DNA from: Chitinophaga sp. 180180018-3
GTDB taxonomy: Bacteria; Bacteroidota; Bacteroidia; Chitinophagales; Chitinophagaceae
Direction: 5' to 3'
Length of the DNA: 64,000 bases
Assembly (NCBI RefSeq): GCF_037893185.1
Contig: NZ_CP140772.1
Coordinates: 4,898,001-4,962,000, forward strand
Shown here: positions 1 to 7,407 of the stretch, in pieces
How positions within the stretch are numbered: position 1 is the stretch's first letter
How the letters are laid out: every line of letters begins with the position of its first letter
Made by a program: the position numbers and the translations under genes
Notes under the pieces: model-generated
What the model was told of the DNA's origin: nothing
The model's database searches: none
What the model saw: only the letters and a program-made list of their open reading frames with translations

Positions 1-425
1 TCAATGGGGCCATTAGCGGTACTATCCAGCTCAATTTTTTTTCCATCCGCCAGAATGAGCGTGGCCCTGTTATTTCCAACTGCTACCGGCTTTGTTACGG
101 TTTTAGCAGCAAGTAGCGGTTTATCAGCGTTGTTTCTCTGGACCCATCCATATATCCCAATGCCCAGTATAACGGCGGCAGCCGCGGCAACTCTCAGTAT
201 CCTGATACGTTTAGCTTTTTGCTCCTGCCTGATGGATAAGGCGATGCTCTTATCCAGGCGGCTGTGTATTCTATCTCCTATCTGTCTTCTTAATGCTACC
301 AGTGCTTCATCAGGCATATCCTGTTCTTCATCGAACGAATAGAACCAGTCATTTACCAGCCGGGTTTCCTGCTCGTTAGCTTCTCCACGCAAATACTTTT
401 CTATGATGTGAATTGGTAAGTCCAT
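1..425 (-). CDS. FecR-family anti-sigma factor, N-terminal part (runs off the left edge)
   Basis: The reading frame is open from an ATG at 425 to the window edge and covers about 141 residues. The N-terminal cytoplasmic part contains the typical FecR pattern with GEANEQE and VNDWF near residues 14-28. One membrane helix follows at about residues 78-92 (VAAAAAVILGIGIYGW). The periplasmic part then begins, with NRATLILADGKKIELD matching the start of the FecR domain. FecR proteins pass a TonB-receptor signal to an ECF sigma factor. No sigma gene lies on its 5' side here, because the divergent neighbour is the HopJ gene, so its partner must lie elsewhere or left of the window. Confidence 0.85.
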   Translation of the reverse strand, partial: MDLPIHIIEKYLRGEANEQETRLVNDWFYSFDEEQDMPDEALVALRRQIGDRIHSRLDKSIALSIRQEQKAKRIRILRVAAAAAVILGIGIYGWVQRNNADKPLLAAKTVTKPVAVGNNRATLILADGKKIELDSTANGPI

Positions 426-615
426 GATAATAGAAGTATACTGAAGGAAGGAACATACCTATGCGGAATGAAAAAAAAGTGTGTTTTTTACCTTTTTCTT
501 TGTGAAGACAACTATCTAGCTCTAATACAATATTAAAAATCAGTCAATTAGAAGATTATTCGCTTTTCCCCGAAATTTCTATTTTTACACCTGCAAACAA
601 AACATATTACACTGC

Positions 616-957
616 ATGAAAGAGCAATTAGCAACGCTGATCGGAAAATTAAAAGACAACACCATTACTTTTAAAGAAGTCATTGCATTCATCGAAAGTA
701 AATATCATCACCAGCCTACCGCCTTTAAAAACGGTGACGCATATAATGAAGCCACGCAAAACCAGGGCAGTGCTAAAGTTTTTTCTTTCGCTCAGCTGAA
801 TAACCTGTCAAAGGAAGATACCCTTTACTTATTCGCTGAACATTACCAGTCGGTGTTACATCATCCCGACGGAGAAGACCATCAGAATATCAGGCAATTC
901 ATGACTCACGGATGGCCAGGGGTTGTTTTTGAAGGAACGGCGTTACAGGCGAAATAG
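616..957 (+). CDS. HopJ type III effector family protein
   Basis: A 113-residue cytosolic protein without a signal peptide or membrane segment. It has the conserved HopJ-family features: an N-terminal helix, FKEVIAFIESKYHHQPTAFKNGD around residues 20-42, a central LYLFAEHYQSVL and the C-terminal HPDGEDHQNIRQFMTHGW. The family is named after a Pseudomonas syringae effector, but most members occur in free-living bacteria without type III secretion, and no such genes are present here. A weak -7-like TATTTTTA sits at 580-587. Function is unknown; the family assignment is fairly safe, an effector role is not. Confidence 0.75.
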   Translation: MKEQLATLIGKLKDNTITFKEVIAFIESKYHHQPTAFKNGDAYNEATQNQGSAKVFSFAQLNNLSKEDTLYLFAEHYQSVLHHPDGEDHQNIRQFMTHGWPGVVFEGTALQAK

Positions 958-992
958 TAATACGGGAAAGCATACACGAAAATAGACTTCAA

Positions 993-1406
993 CTACAGAT
1001 TTGCTGCTACAAAGGATCTTGCATAGTCTTTAATCAGCTGCCTGACTGTGCGGAATTGTTGCATGACTTCTTCCTCTGTTCCTGTTGCCTTAGCAGGGTC
1101 GGGAAAATTTTCATGGAATTTCTGTGCGGTGGCAGGGAAAAAAGGGCATCTCTCCTTTGCGTTATCGCAAACTGTGATGACATAATCAAACGGTATATCC
1201 TCGTACTCCGTAACATTATTAGAGGTATGTGCTGATATATCAATACCATCTTCCGCCATCGTAGCTATTGCCCGCGGATTTACGCCGTGAGTTTCAACAC
1301 CGGCGCTGTAAATGGTTGCTTTATCTCCTGCAAAGTGTCTTAAATAACCTTCTGCTATCTGGCTGCGGCAGCTGTTGCCAGTGCAAAGGACCAGTATTTT
1401 TTTCAT
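993..1406 (-). CDS. arsC: Thioredoxin-coupled arsenate reductase (low-Mr phosphatase fold)
   Basis: 137 residues of the low-molecular-weight protein tyrosine phosphatase fold. The anion-binding P-loop CTGNSCRSQ starts at Cys8. The redox relay pair Cys80 and Cys87 (CDNAKERC) matches the C10/C82/C89 triad of the thioredoxin-dependent ArsC group. The late acid NFPDPAKA is also present. It reduces arsenate to arsenite, which must then be exported. It follows a truncated arsenite exporter and arsR on the same strand, so it is the last gene of what was an arsR-exporter-arsC operon. Family known; arsenate activity inferred. Confidence 0.88.
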   Translation of the reverse strand: MKKILVLCTGNSCRSQIAEGYLRHFAGDKATIYSAGVETHGVNPRAIATMAEDGIDISAHTSNNVTEYEDIPFDYVITVCDNAKERCPFFPATAQKFHENFPDPAKATGTEEEVMQQFRTVRQLIKDYARSFVAANL

Positions 1407-1436
1407 ATGATATGAGATATAGAATGATGAAGATAT

Positions 1437-1617
1437 TTATACTTTTATGGTTGTAACCGGCGTGCCGTACCACTTTTTCCAAAGCCGGAAAGCAAAGTTC
1501 ACCAATGCTATCAGCGCAGGCACTTCTACCAATGGTCCGATTACTCCTACAAATGCCTGGCCTGAATTAAATGCCTGCATCCATTGTAATATTACGATAT
1601 AACCGGTCAAAAAAATA
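1437..1617 (-). pseudogene. Remnant of an ACR3-type arsenite exporter (C-terminal tail only)
   Basis: Between the arsR stop and arsC the minus strand encodes FNSGQAFVGVIGPLVEVPAL and then a short basic end. This resembles the last transmembrane helix and terminus of ACR3/arsenite-efflux proteins, normally about 350 residues long. Only about 45 residues remain and they have no start of their own. The sequence just upstream is not exporter coding sequence but a near-copy of the arsR operator. I read this as an internal deletion or rearrangement that removed most of the exporter. The alternative, a free-standing single-helix protein, seems less likely. Confidence 0.6.
1583..1598 (-). promoter_or_regulatory. 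Second ArsR-operator-like inverted repeat inside the exporter remnant
   Basis: ATTGTAATATTACGAT matches the site in front of arsR at 14 of 16 positions and keeps seven of eight dyad pairs. It sits directly before the surviving exporter tail and upstream of arsC, so it could still give arsC a separate ArsR-controlled promoter, or it could be a by-product of the deletion. Inferred from sequence similarity only. Confidence 0.5.
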
Positions 1618-1947
1618 TCAGCAGCAATTATTCCGCGGATCAACGTCTTTAAAAAATGTGTTAAAAAGCTCTTTATACTGCTTCCATACTTTAGGATTAA
1701 TGCAGTAACATACGCTGACACCTTCAATGGAGCCTTGTATGATTCCGGCAGTTTTCAGCTCTTTCAGATGTTGGGAAGTAGTGGCCTGAGCCAGACCTAA
1801 TTCTTCCACCAGATCCCCGCAAACACAGGCATTTTTTTTAACCAGGTATTGCAGGATGGCAATACGGGCTGGATGCGCCAACGCCTTGGCCATAGCGGCG
1901 ATTTCATTCTGCTGTTTGGTAAATAAATCTGTTTTGGTAGCGCCCAT
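1618..1947 (-). CDS. arsR: ArsR-family metalloregulator (arsenite sensor)
   Basis: A 109-residue winged-helix repressor. The start of the DNA-binding domain, MAKALAHPARIAILQYL, is at about residues 19-35. The metal site CVCGDLVEEL places Cys41 and Cys43 at the head of helix alpha3, as in ArsR. The recognition helix is LAQATTSQHLKELKTAGI. A further Cys pair closes the C-terminus (NNCC). It is the first gene of the ars remnant operon and has a dyad operator 17 bases before its start, so autoregulation relieved by As(III) is expected. Confidence 0.87.
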   Translation of the reverse strand: MGATKTDLFTKQQNEIAAMAKALAHPARIAILQYLVKKNACVCGDLVEELGLAQATTSQHLKELKTAGIIQGSIEGVSVCYCINPKVWKQYKELFNTFFKDVDPRNNCC

Positions 1948-1963
1948 AAATCTGCATCTTTAC

Positions 1964-1979
1964 ATCGCAATATTACGAT
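1964..1979 (-). promoter_or_regulatory. ArsR operator upstream of arsR
   Basis: ATCGCAATATTACGAT is an inverted repeat (ATCG-N-AATATT-N-CGAT, broken only at one symmetric position) ending 17 bases from the arsR start. Its position, symmetry and near-repetition at 1583-1598 fit an ArsR-type operator. Confidence 0.65.
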
Positions 1980-1990
1980 ATATCTCTAAA

Positions 1991-2042
1991 CACACAAAAA
2001 TAAAAAAGACCTTAGCAGATAATACCATTATCTGCTAAGGTC
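1991..2042 (-). terminator. Rho-independent terminator of asnA
   Basis: A perfect 16-base-pair stem (2008-2023 with 2027-2042) closes on a 3-base loop. On the minus strand it is followed by a T-rich run (1991-2007), the classic intrinsic terminator layout, just after the asnA stop. Confidence 0.9.
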
Positions 2043-2064
2043 CCCGGTATTATTCGTAATTCCT

Positions 2065-3048
2065 CTACGCTTCCGGCCATACACTCGCCTGTACATCTGC
2101 GATGTGCTTTTGCTGCATCAGCAGCATGCAAAGCCTCGACTGGCCAATACCGCCCCCCATCGACAGTGGATAGGTACTGGATAGTATGTTGCTATGGAAC
2201 TCCATCTCTGCACGATGTTCACAGTTCTTTTCTTTAAGCTGCCTGCGCAGTGCAGCGGCATCTACACGGATACCCATGGAAGATATTTCCAGCGCTGCAT
2301 TGAGCGCCGGGTTCCAGATAATGAGGTCGCCGTTGAGGCCAGTGTAGCCGTCATCGTTAGTGGTGGTCCAGTCATCGTAGTCAGGAGCGCGATCGTCGTG
2401 CACCTGGCTGTTGCTGAGTGGGGCACCGATGCCCATGATGAAGATCGCTCCGAACGCTTTAGCACAGGCATTTTCCCGCTCTTTGGGCGACAAATCCGGA
2501 TATTGTTGCAGCAGCTCCTCGCTGTGAATGAAGTGAAGGGTTTCGGGTAAATCCAGCCCGGGTATTCCTTCTTCCTTCAGCCTGTTGTTCGTAGCCAGGA
2601 GTGCGGCATAGATAGCCTGAACTGTTTCCTTCAGATAAGCAGTGTTTCTATCTGACACGGATATACGTTTTTCCCAATCCCATTGATCCACGAAGAAGCT
2701 ATGGATGGGCGAAATAACCTCATCAGGTCTGATAGCACGCATATCGGTGATAATGCCGTGGCCCGGCGTTATTTCCAGCTCATGTAAACGTTTTCTTTTC
2801 CATTTAGCGAGCGACTGAACGATTTCAACACCGCCATTTACGCCTTTCAGCTGAAAGGCTACTGGCCGTTCAATTCCATTGAGATCATCATTCAAACCTG
2901 TTCCTGATTTAACAAACAAAGGAGCTGCTACTCTTGTCAGCGATAGCTGTTTACATAACTGTGTGGAAAAATAATCCTTAATGAAGGCAATGGTTTTTTC
3001 TTTTGCCAGCAGGCTGCTTTGAGCCGCTGCTTGTGTAACGGAAGACAT
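2065..3048 (-). CDS. asnA: Aspartate-ammonia ligase (asparagine synthetase A)
   Basis: 327 residues, close to the 330 of E. coli AsnA. The class-II aminoacyl-tRNA-synthetase-like fold is visible: RVAAPLFVKSGTGLNDDLNG near residues 39-58, VEIVQSLAKWKR (about 74-85), the HSFFVDQWDWE segment near 117, the GDLIIWNP segment near residue 241 and the motif-3-like GGGIGQSRLCMLLM near the end. It makes asparagine from aspartate, ammonia and ATP in the cytosol. It stands alone as a single-gene unit with its own strong terminator and a long upstream region that holds palindromes. Confidence 0.95.
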   Translation of the reverse strand: MSSVTQAAAQSSLLAKEKTIAFIKDYFSTQLCKQLSLTRVAAPLFVKSGTGLNDDLNGIERPVAFQLKGVNGGVEIVQSLAKWKRKRLHELEITPGHGIITDMRAIRPDEVISPIHSFFVDQWDWEKRISVSDRNTAYLKETVQAIYAALLATNNRLKEEGIPGLDLPETLHFIHSEELLQQYPDLSPKERENACAKAFGAIFIMGIGAPLSNSQVHDDRAPDYDDWTTTNDDGYTGLNGDLIIWNPALNAALEISSMGIRVDAAALRRQLKEKNCEHRAEMEFHSNILSSTYPLSMGGGIGQSRLCMLLMQQKHIADVQASVWPEA

Positions 3049-3101
3049 AAATTAAATACAGATTTTCTGTTTTGTTGATGTATGATTTAATAATTTTTAT
3101 T

Positions 3102-3115
3102 GAAAAGTACTTTTC
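3102..3115. promoter_or_regulatory. Perfect palindrome upstream of asnA
   Basis: GAAAAGTACTTTTC is fully self-complementary and lies in the 5' region of asnA. A related half (GAAAAGTAAAA) follows about 40 bases further upstream of asnA, near 3143. Candidate operator; in E. coli asnA is controlled by AsnC, but no AsnC/Lrp gene is in view. Confidence 0.4.
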
Positions 3116-3494
3116 ACGGGATAAAATTCAATAAAAAAGTTTGAAAAGTAAAATATTTTCAATTCAACTTGTTATTTTTCAGATAACCATCAAAAAATCA
3201 GAAAAAAATTCGGAAAAAATCAAAAAACATCTGTTTTTTGATAAAATAAGTAAACGGCCAGCTGGCTAATCGACCATCCCCCCTGCTGTAGAACGGCAGT
3301 GCCGTTGTCTGATAGCTATCTGATTTCAGCAAAAAATAGCACGGAGGATATCACTATTGCCACCCGTATTCTCTTTCCGCTATAAATGCCACGTTGTAAC
3401 GAAGCTTGGTTTCCCCGGAGGTAATACCGGCGCATATGCCGCATAAAAGGAAACGCTTAATATGCAGGTCTTCAACATCATTTTCAGTGAAAAT

Positions 3495-3590
3495 AAAAGA
3501 TGTTTTTGTCTTTTATAATTCCAATCCTATCTTTGTGCCGCAATTGACAAATAGTTTTTTTTGTATAAATAAAGGACAAAAAAATCTTTT
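3495..3590. promoter_or_regulatory. Pair of inverted 20-base elements flanking the hmp start site
   Basis: The element at 3495-3514 (core AAAGATGTTTTTGTCTTT) overlaps the -33 box. Its reverse complement recurs at 3571-3590 downstream of the predicted start point with 18 of 20 positions matching. Such placement suits a repressor or activator site pair. Because hmp is usually induced by nitric oxide, an NO-responsive regulator is a reasonable guess, but the A/T-rich composition lowers certainty. Confidence 0.4.
3503..3535 (+). promoter_or_regulatory. Bacteroidota-type promoter of hmp
   Basis: A TTTTTG -33-like element (3503-3508) is followed after 19 bases by TATCTTTG (3528-3535), an exact match to the TAnnTTTG -7 consensus. 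Transcription would start near 3541, leaving a leader of about 70 bases. Confidence 0.7.
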
Positions 3591-3611
3591 ATTATCAAAG
3601 TTTATTATAAG

Positions 3612-4811
3612 ATGACGACGGAACAAAAACAACTCGTAACAGCCACCGTACCAGCGCTCAGAGAGCATGGCGTATTGCTGACTACCCATTTTTACAATCG
3701 CATGTTTACCCATAATCCGGAGCTGAAACATGTATTCAACATGGGAAACCAGCAGAATGGCAAGCAACAGACTGCCCTGGCAATGGCCGTACTGGCTTAT
3801 GCAGAACACATTGAAAATCCGGCAATACTGATGCCGGTATTAGACAGCATCGGACATAAACACACCAGCCTGAATATACGCCCCGAGCATTACATTATTG
3901 TGGGGAAGCACCTGCTGGCGGCCATCTCTGAAGTATTGGGCGATGCGGCCACTCCGGAGCTGATAGATGCCTGGGCGGCTGCCTATCAACAGCTGGCGGC
4001 CATCATGACTGGCCATGAGCAAAATATTTATGCTAATCAGGTGAGCAAATCTGCCGGATGGACCGGCTGGAAACCATTTATTGTAAAGCAGAAGGTAAAA
4101 GAATCCTCGGAGATCACCTCCTTCTACCTATACCCAGCCGATGGTGGCGCCGTGGCAGATTTCCTGCCGGGCCAATATATCAGCCTACAACTGTTTCTTC
4201 CTGAACTAAATCTCCTGCAACCCCGCCAGTACAGCATTTCCTGTGCCCCCAACGATAAATATTACCGCATCTCGGTGAAAAGGGAAGCAGGCGCCAGTCA
4301 CCCCAACGGAATGATCTCTAACCGCCTCCACGATCATATACAGGAAGGAGATATAGTGGAATTATCAGCGCCTGCCGGCACGTTTACACTAAAGGAAAAC
4401 AGCGTTCGCCCTAAAGTTTTTATCAGTGGCGGCGTAGGACTAACACCACTGATGGCCATGCTCGAAGATCTCGCCGGCAAACGGGCAGATACGCCTATTA
4501 TCTGGGTGCATGGATGCCGCAATGAAGCTGTACATGCCTTCAAAGACCGTCTGAACAAATTGGTTGATTCCTATTCTAATCTCAACCATCATATTTTCTA
4601 TGATCAACCGGAAATCCCCGCGCAGCATACCGGCTGGGTAGACCTTTCCGAAATCAAAGCAGATGTGTTACAGACGGATGCAGATTATTATATCTGCGGG
4701 CCTGCTCCATTTATTGCCAAACACTATGGGTTCCTGGTGGAAAACGGCGTGGATACAGCGTTTATTCATTTTGAAGAATTCGGACCTGCTTCGCTGCAGT
4801 TGAATAACTAG
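3612..4811 (+). CDS. hmp: Flavohemoglobin, nitric oxide dioxygenase
   Basis: 399 residues with the full three-domain Hmp layout. The globin domain (about 1-140) has distal Tyr28 and Gln52 and proximal His84 in HKHTSLNI. An FAD domain (about 150-265) follows with the QPRQYSIS flavin motif and GQYISLQL. The NAD(P)H domain carries SGGVGLTPLMAML, CGPAPFI and the terminal FEEFGP. It converts NO plus O2 to nitrate in the cytosol using NADH. It is monocistronic, preceded by a clear promoter with paired inverted elements and followed by a strong hairpin, so stress-inducible single-gene control is likely. Confidence 0.95.
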   Translation: MTTEQKQLVTATVPALREHGVLLTTHFYNRMFTHNPELKHVFNMGNQQNGKQQTALAMAVLAYAEHIENPAILMPVLDSIGHKHTSLNIRPEHYIIVGKHLLAAISEVLGDAATPELIDAWAAAYQQLAAIMTGHEQNIYANQVSKSAGWTGWKPFIVKQKVKESSEITSFYLYPADGGAVADFLPGQYISLQLFLPELNLLQPRQYSISCAPNDKYYRISVKREAGASHPNGMISNRLHDHIQEGDIVELSAPAGTFTLKENSVRPKVFISGGVGLTPLMAMLEDLAGKRADTPIIWVHGCRNEAVHAFKDRLNKLVDSYSNLNHHIFYDQPEIPAQHTGWVDLSEIKADVLQTDADYYICGPAPFIAKHYGFLVENGVDTAFIHFEEFGPASLQLNN

Positions 4812-4826
4812 TGGATAGCATCTTAC

Positions 4827-4852
4827 AAAAGGGGCTCCGGCCCCTTTTAATT
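4827..4852. terminator. Bidirectional terminator between hmp and the DUF3396-like gene
   Basis: AAAAGGGGC and GCCCCTTTT form a 9-base-pair stem around a TCCG loop (4827-4848) between two convergent genes. The A and T flanks make it usable in both directions. Confidence 0.8.
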
Positions 4853-5912
4853 ATGGCTTCTTTTGAAAATGCAATTCCCAGCCATCAGCGTCTAAATAAT
4901 CCTCTGTTCTCGGAACCAGCAACAGGGGCTGTAATAATGCCGCAGCATCATAGTAGGCTGCAGGCGCCTTGCCGCCATCGCCGATACCGGGCGTATCTCC
5001 GGCCTGAACAATATATCCGCCATCAGGCAGCTGATGCAGCGTAAGCGCGGGATAACGGGCAGCCTGTTCTCTGAAAGCAGCTTCGCCGCCAAGCAATGCC
5101 AGCGCCCGGTCATTGATGATATTCAGCCAGTTAATTCGTTTGAGTTGAGGAACAAAACAGTTTTTCTCCAGCGAAAAACGCCTTCCCAGCATTACAACAA
5201 TACCTGGGATGCGAAAATCGAATCCGGGATGTTCGGCCAGCAGTCGATTCACTTTATGTTTCGCCTCTGTATTGCTGTAACCTTCCCATTTCACCATGGC
5301 ATAACCTGCAGCTGCGGAAAAAAAACTGCCGCTTTGTAATATGCGGAATCCTTTTACCCAATCCAGCAGCGCCGCTGCGCTGGTAAAAGTACCTGGCGGC
5401 ATGCAAATACCCATTTCACTCACTGTAATACCCTTGTATAGCTGCTCCTTCCCTGCCGCTATTAATTCAGCCCGGTAACCTGCAGCCAGTTCTGCATCTG
5501 CTTTTAGATTTTTTGGCGAGACAGGATGCTTACGGAGCTGGCATTCAAACGAAGCATCACCGATACCCCCTTCATCATCTTTAATTCCCACGTCGCCACG
5601 GTTGGCCAGTCTTCTCCACAGGAACGTTTGCTTTGACGCCAGGAAATCGGGCAACTGTTTCAGCGCTTTCTCCTTACTTCGTATACGCATTTCACCGGTG
5701 GTGGTGCCACCATTGTGAAAGGTGAATACCGGCCCAAGCAGCTCCAGGGCCCGATGATAAAAGTCGAGTATCAGCTCATCGTCGGTATAGTGGAAATAAA
5801 TAGTCAGGTACAGACAGGGTTGCAGATATTCCTGCCAATAACGAACGGGCGGTGTGTGGTTCGTCTCTTTATAATCTCTGAACTTAAATTCATCCCAGTT
5901 ACGTTGGTCCAT
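4851..5912 (-). CDS. DUF3396 / type VI immunity-like protein
   Basis: 353-residue soluble protein with no signal peptide. The N-terminal part has YLTIYFHYTDDELILDFYHR, a strand-helix start like that of DUF3396 proteins. The late motif RINWLNIINDRALALLGG near residues 268-285 resembles the family's NWLTFLGxxxLxxLGG signature, and PGIGDGGKAPAAYYD resembles the P.GD...P.Y.. end. DUF3396 includes proteins annotated as type VI secretion immunity factors. No toxin or T6SS gene is adjacent, so it would be an orphan immunity-type gene. It is convergent with hmp and shares the terminator. Assignment is by remembered motif only. Confidence 0.5.
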   Translation of the reverse strand: MDQRNWDEFKFRDYKETNHTPPVRYWQEYLQPCLYLTIYFHYTDDELILDFYHRALELLGPVFTFHNGGTTTGEMRIRSKEKALKQLPDFLASKQTFLWRRLANRGDVGIKDDEGGIGDASFECQLRKHPVSPKNLKADAELAAGYRAELIAAGKEQLYKGITVSEMGICMPPGTFTSAAALLDWVKGFRILQSGSFFSAAAGYAMVKWEGYSNTEAKHKVNRLLAEHPGFDFRIPGIVVMLGRRFSLEKNCFVPQLKRINWLNIINDRALALLGGEAAFREQAARYPALTLHQLPDGGYIVQAGDTPGIGDGGKAPAAYYDAAALLQPLLLVPRTEDYLDADGWELHFQKKP

Positions 5913-5936
5913 TCGGGTTATAATTAATTATGTTGG

Positions 5937-7211
5937 TCAGTTTTTCAGCCTTTCAAATACCAACGAAGTAAAACGCTGAACACCTACCCTGATGCTTTCT
6001 TCATCTACCTGGAAATTCGGTGCGTGATTTCTGGCGATGATCCCTTTCTCGAAATTAGAACCACCCAAAAAGAAATAAACGCCAGGAACTTTTTGTTGAA
6101 AATAGGCAAAATCATCGTTAGAATATGGTACTTGTCCATAATCAGCAAGGACAGCATTATTTCCGTAGATTCTCTTAATGGTGTTTATTGCAGCAGTAGT
6201 TAGTTTTTCATCATTCGCTACTGTTGGGTTTTCCTGTATCATTGACACCGACAGCAATTTGTCTCCAAAACCACTCTGTTCCACTACCTGCCTCACTGTA
6301 GGAATGATGTTCTGTATATTATCCGGATTCGTTTCATAAAAACTGGCATCTAAGAAAAGTTCATCATTGCCGGCATGCTTAGTGGAATTTTCGGCCATAA
6401 ATAAATAATCCTTAAAAAATGTATTAGGATTGCCGGGCCCTACCTGAGGGTCGAGGAGATATTTCAGATCCCAGGGTTTACCACCGGGTTGCACCCGGAC
6501 CATTGCACTACTAATTTTATCTGTCAATGCCTTCACCTCTTCATCGGACAATTTATCTTTCAATTTGATCCTCACTCTTCTTTGATGCGCATACATTTCA
6601 TTGGGCTTTACCGTTATTTGCCCAACAGACATGGGTGTTATGTGTAATCCATAAATTTCGTCGGGTTTAATTTTGTCGAACAAGCCGCTATCGACCATCC
6701 CTTTTGCACCTACAAATGTTTCTTCTGCAGGCTGAAATATAAAATATACGGTTCCATTTACGGATGCTTTATGCTTTGCCAATACATCAGCTATGCCTAA
6801 TCCGATCGCTATATGTATATCATGACCGCAGCCATGTTGAACACCTTTTACTTTAGATCTGAAATCCACCTTATCGGGAAAGTTATTTGAAATGGCATCC
6901 ATATCAGCACGCCAGGCTATTTTTTTGCCTTTTTTACCTCCGTTCAAAATCCCTAAAACACTATGTCCGTAGATATCCGTTCTAACCTGAAGGCCTAAGT
7001 CGAGCAAATACTGCTTTATAACTTGCTGAGTCCGCTCTTCTTTGCCTGCCAATTCGGGGTTTTCGTGGATATCTCTCCTGACTTTCACTAACCTGCTGAA
7101 AATGCTATCCGTCGTTAATTGGATGGATTCGTGTGTAAGGGTATGATCCTTTTGTTGTTGAAAGCTAACAAGGATGATGAATAGTAATGATAATAACAAT
7201 GGTGTTCTCAT
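5937..7211 (-). CDS. Secreted M20-family amidohydrolase/peptidase
   Basis: 424 residues with an N-terminal export signal (MRTPLLLSLLFIILVS) and then the M20D fold of hippurate hydrolase, N-acyl-amino-acid and IAA-amide hydrolases. Visible are RRDIHENPELAGKE, the metal-binding RADMDAI near residue 105, HGCGHDIHIAIGLG near 131-144 and PAEETFVGAKGM near 170. The lid domain sits in the middle, and ARNHAPNFQVDEESI with the last metal His is near the C-terminus. It probably trims acylated amino acids or amide conjugates in the periplasm. Single-gene unit; substrate unknown. Confidence 0.88.
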   Translation of the reverse strand: MRTPLLLSLLFIILVSFQQQKDHTLTHESIQLTTDSIFSRLVKVRRDIHENPELAGKEERTQQVIKQYLLDLGLQVRTDIYGHSVLGILNGGKKGKKIAWRADMDAISNNFPDKVDFRSKVKGVQHGCGHDIHIAIGLGIADVLAKHKASVNGTVYFIFQPAEETFVGAKGMVDSGLFDKIKPDEIYGLHITPMSVGQITVKPNEMYAHQRRVRIKLKDKLSDEEVKALTDKISSAMVRVQPGGKPWDLKYLLDPQVGPGNPNTFFKDYLFMAENSTKHAGNDELFLDASFYETNPDNIQNIIPTVRQVVEQSGFGDKLLSVSMIQENPTVANDEKLTTAAINTIKRIYGNNAVLADYGQVPYSNDDFAYFQQKVPGVYFFLGGSNFEKGIIARNHAPNFQVDEESIRVGVQRFTSLVFERLKN

Positions 7212-7373
7212 TTCATATATTTTATTGTAATCTGTTTCTCATAACGAAATACTAAACCAAATTAATCTTTTTACTACAAATAGACACAAAGCACCCGGCC
7301 CCCAATTCCCAAAAAAGCGCCAAATAGTCCAACAATGCAAGACTAATGACCTATCCCTGATTACAATCGCCAA

Positions 7374-7381
7374 TACCTTTG
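7374..7381 (+). promoter_or_regulatory. -7 box of the outer-membrane barrel gene
   Basis: TACCTTTG matches TAnnTTTG exactly and lies 26 bases before the ATG at 7408. The -33 region is weak. Confidence 0.5.
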
Positions 7382-7407
7382 CTGCATCAAATCTTAAACA
7401 CAAAAAA

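Larger units (their letters stand above)
3049..3611. other. Long AT-rich intergenic region between asnA and hmp
   Basis: About 560 bases with no gene. It shows three notable structures. A perfect 14-base palindrome GAAAAGTACTTTTC lies at 3102-3115, some 54 bases before asnA. An 11-base inverted repeat with a 2-base spacer lies at 3219-3242. The hmp promoter with two inverted elements lies at 3495-3590. The asnA-proximal palindrome is a candidate operator for a nitrogen or amino-acid regulator; no specific regulator can be named from the sequence. Confidence 0.6.

Noticed and set aside
1034..1249. Overlapping open frame inside arsC
   Set aside because: It is a frame shadow of the conserved arsC gene and has no family features.
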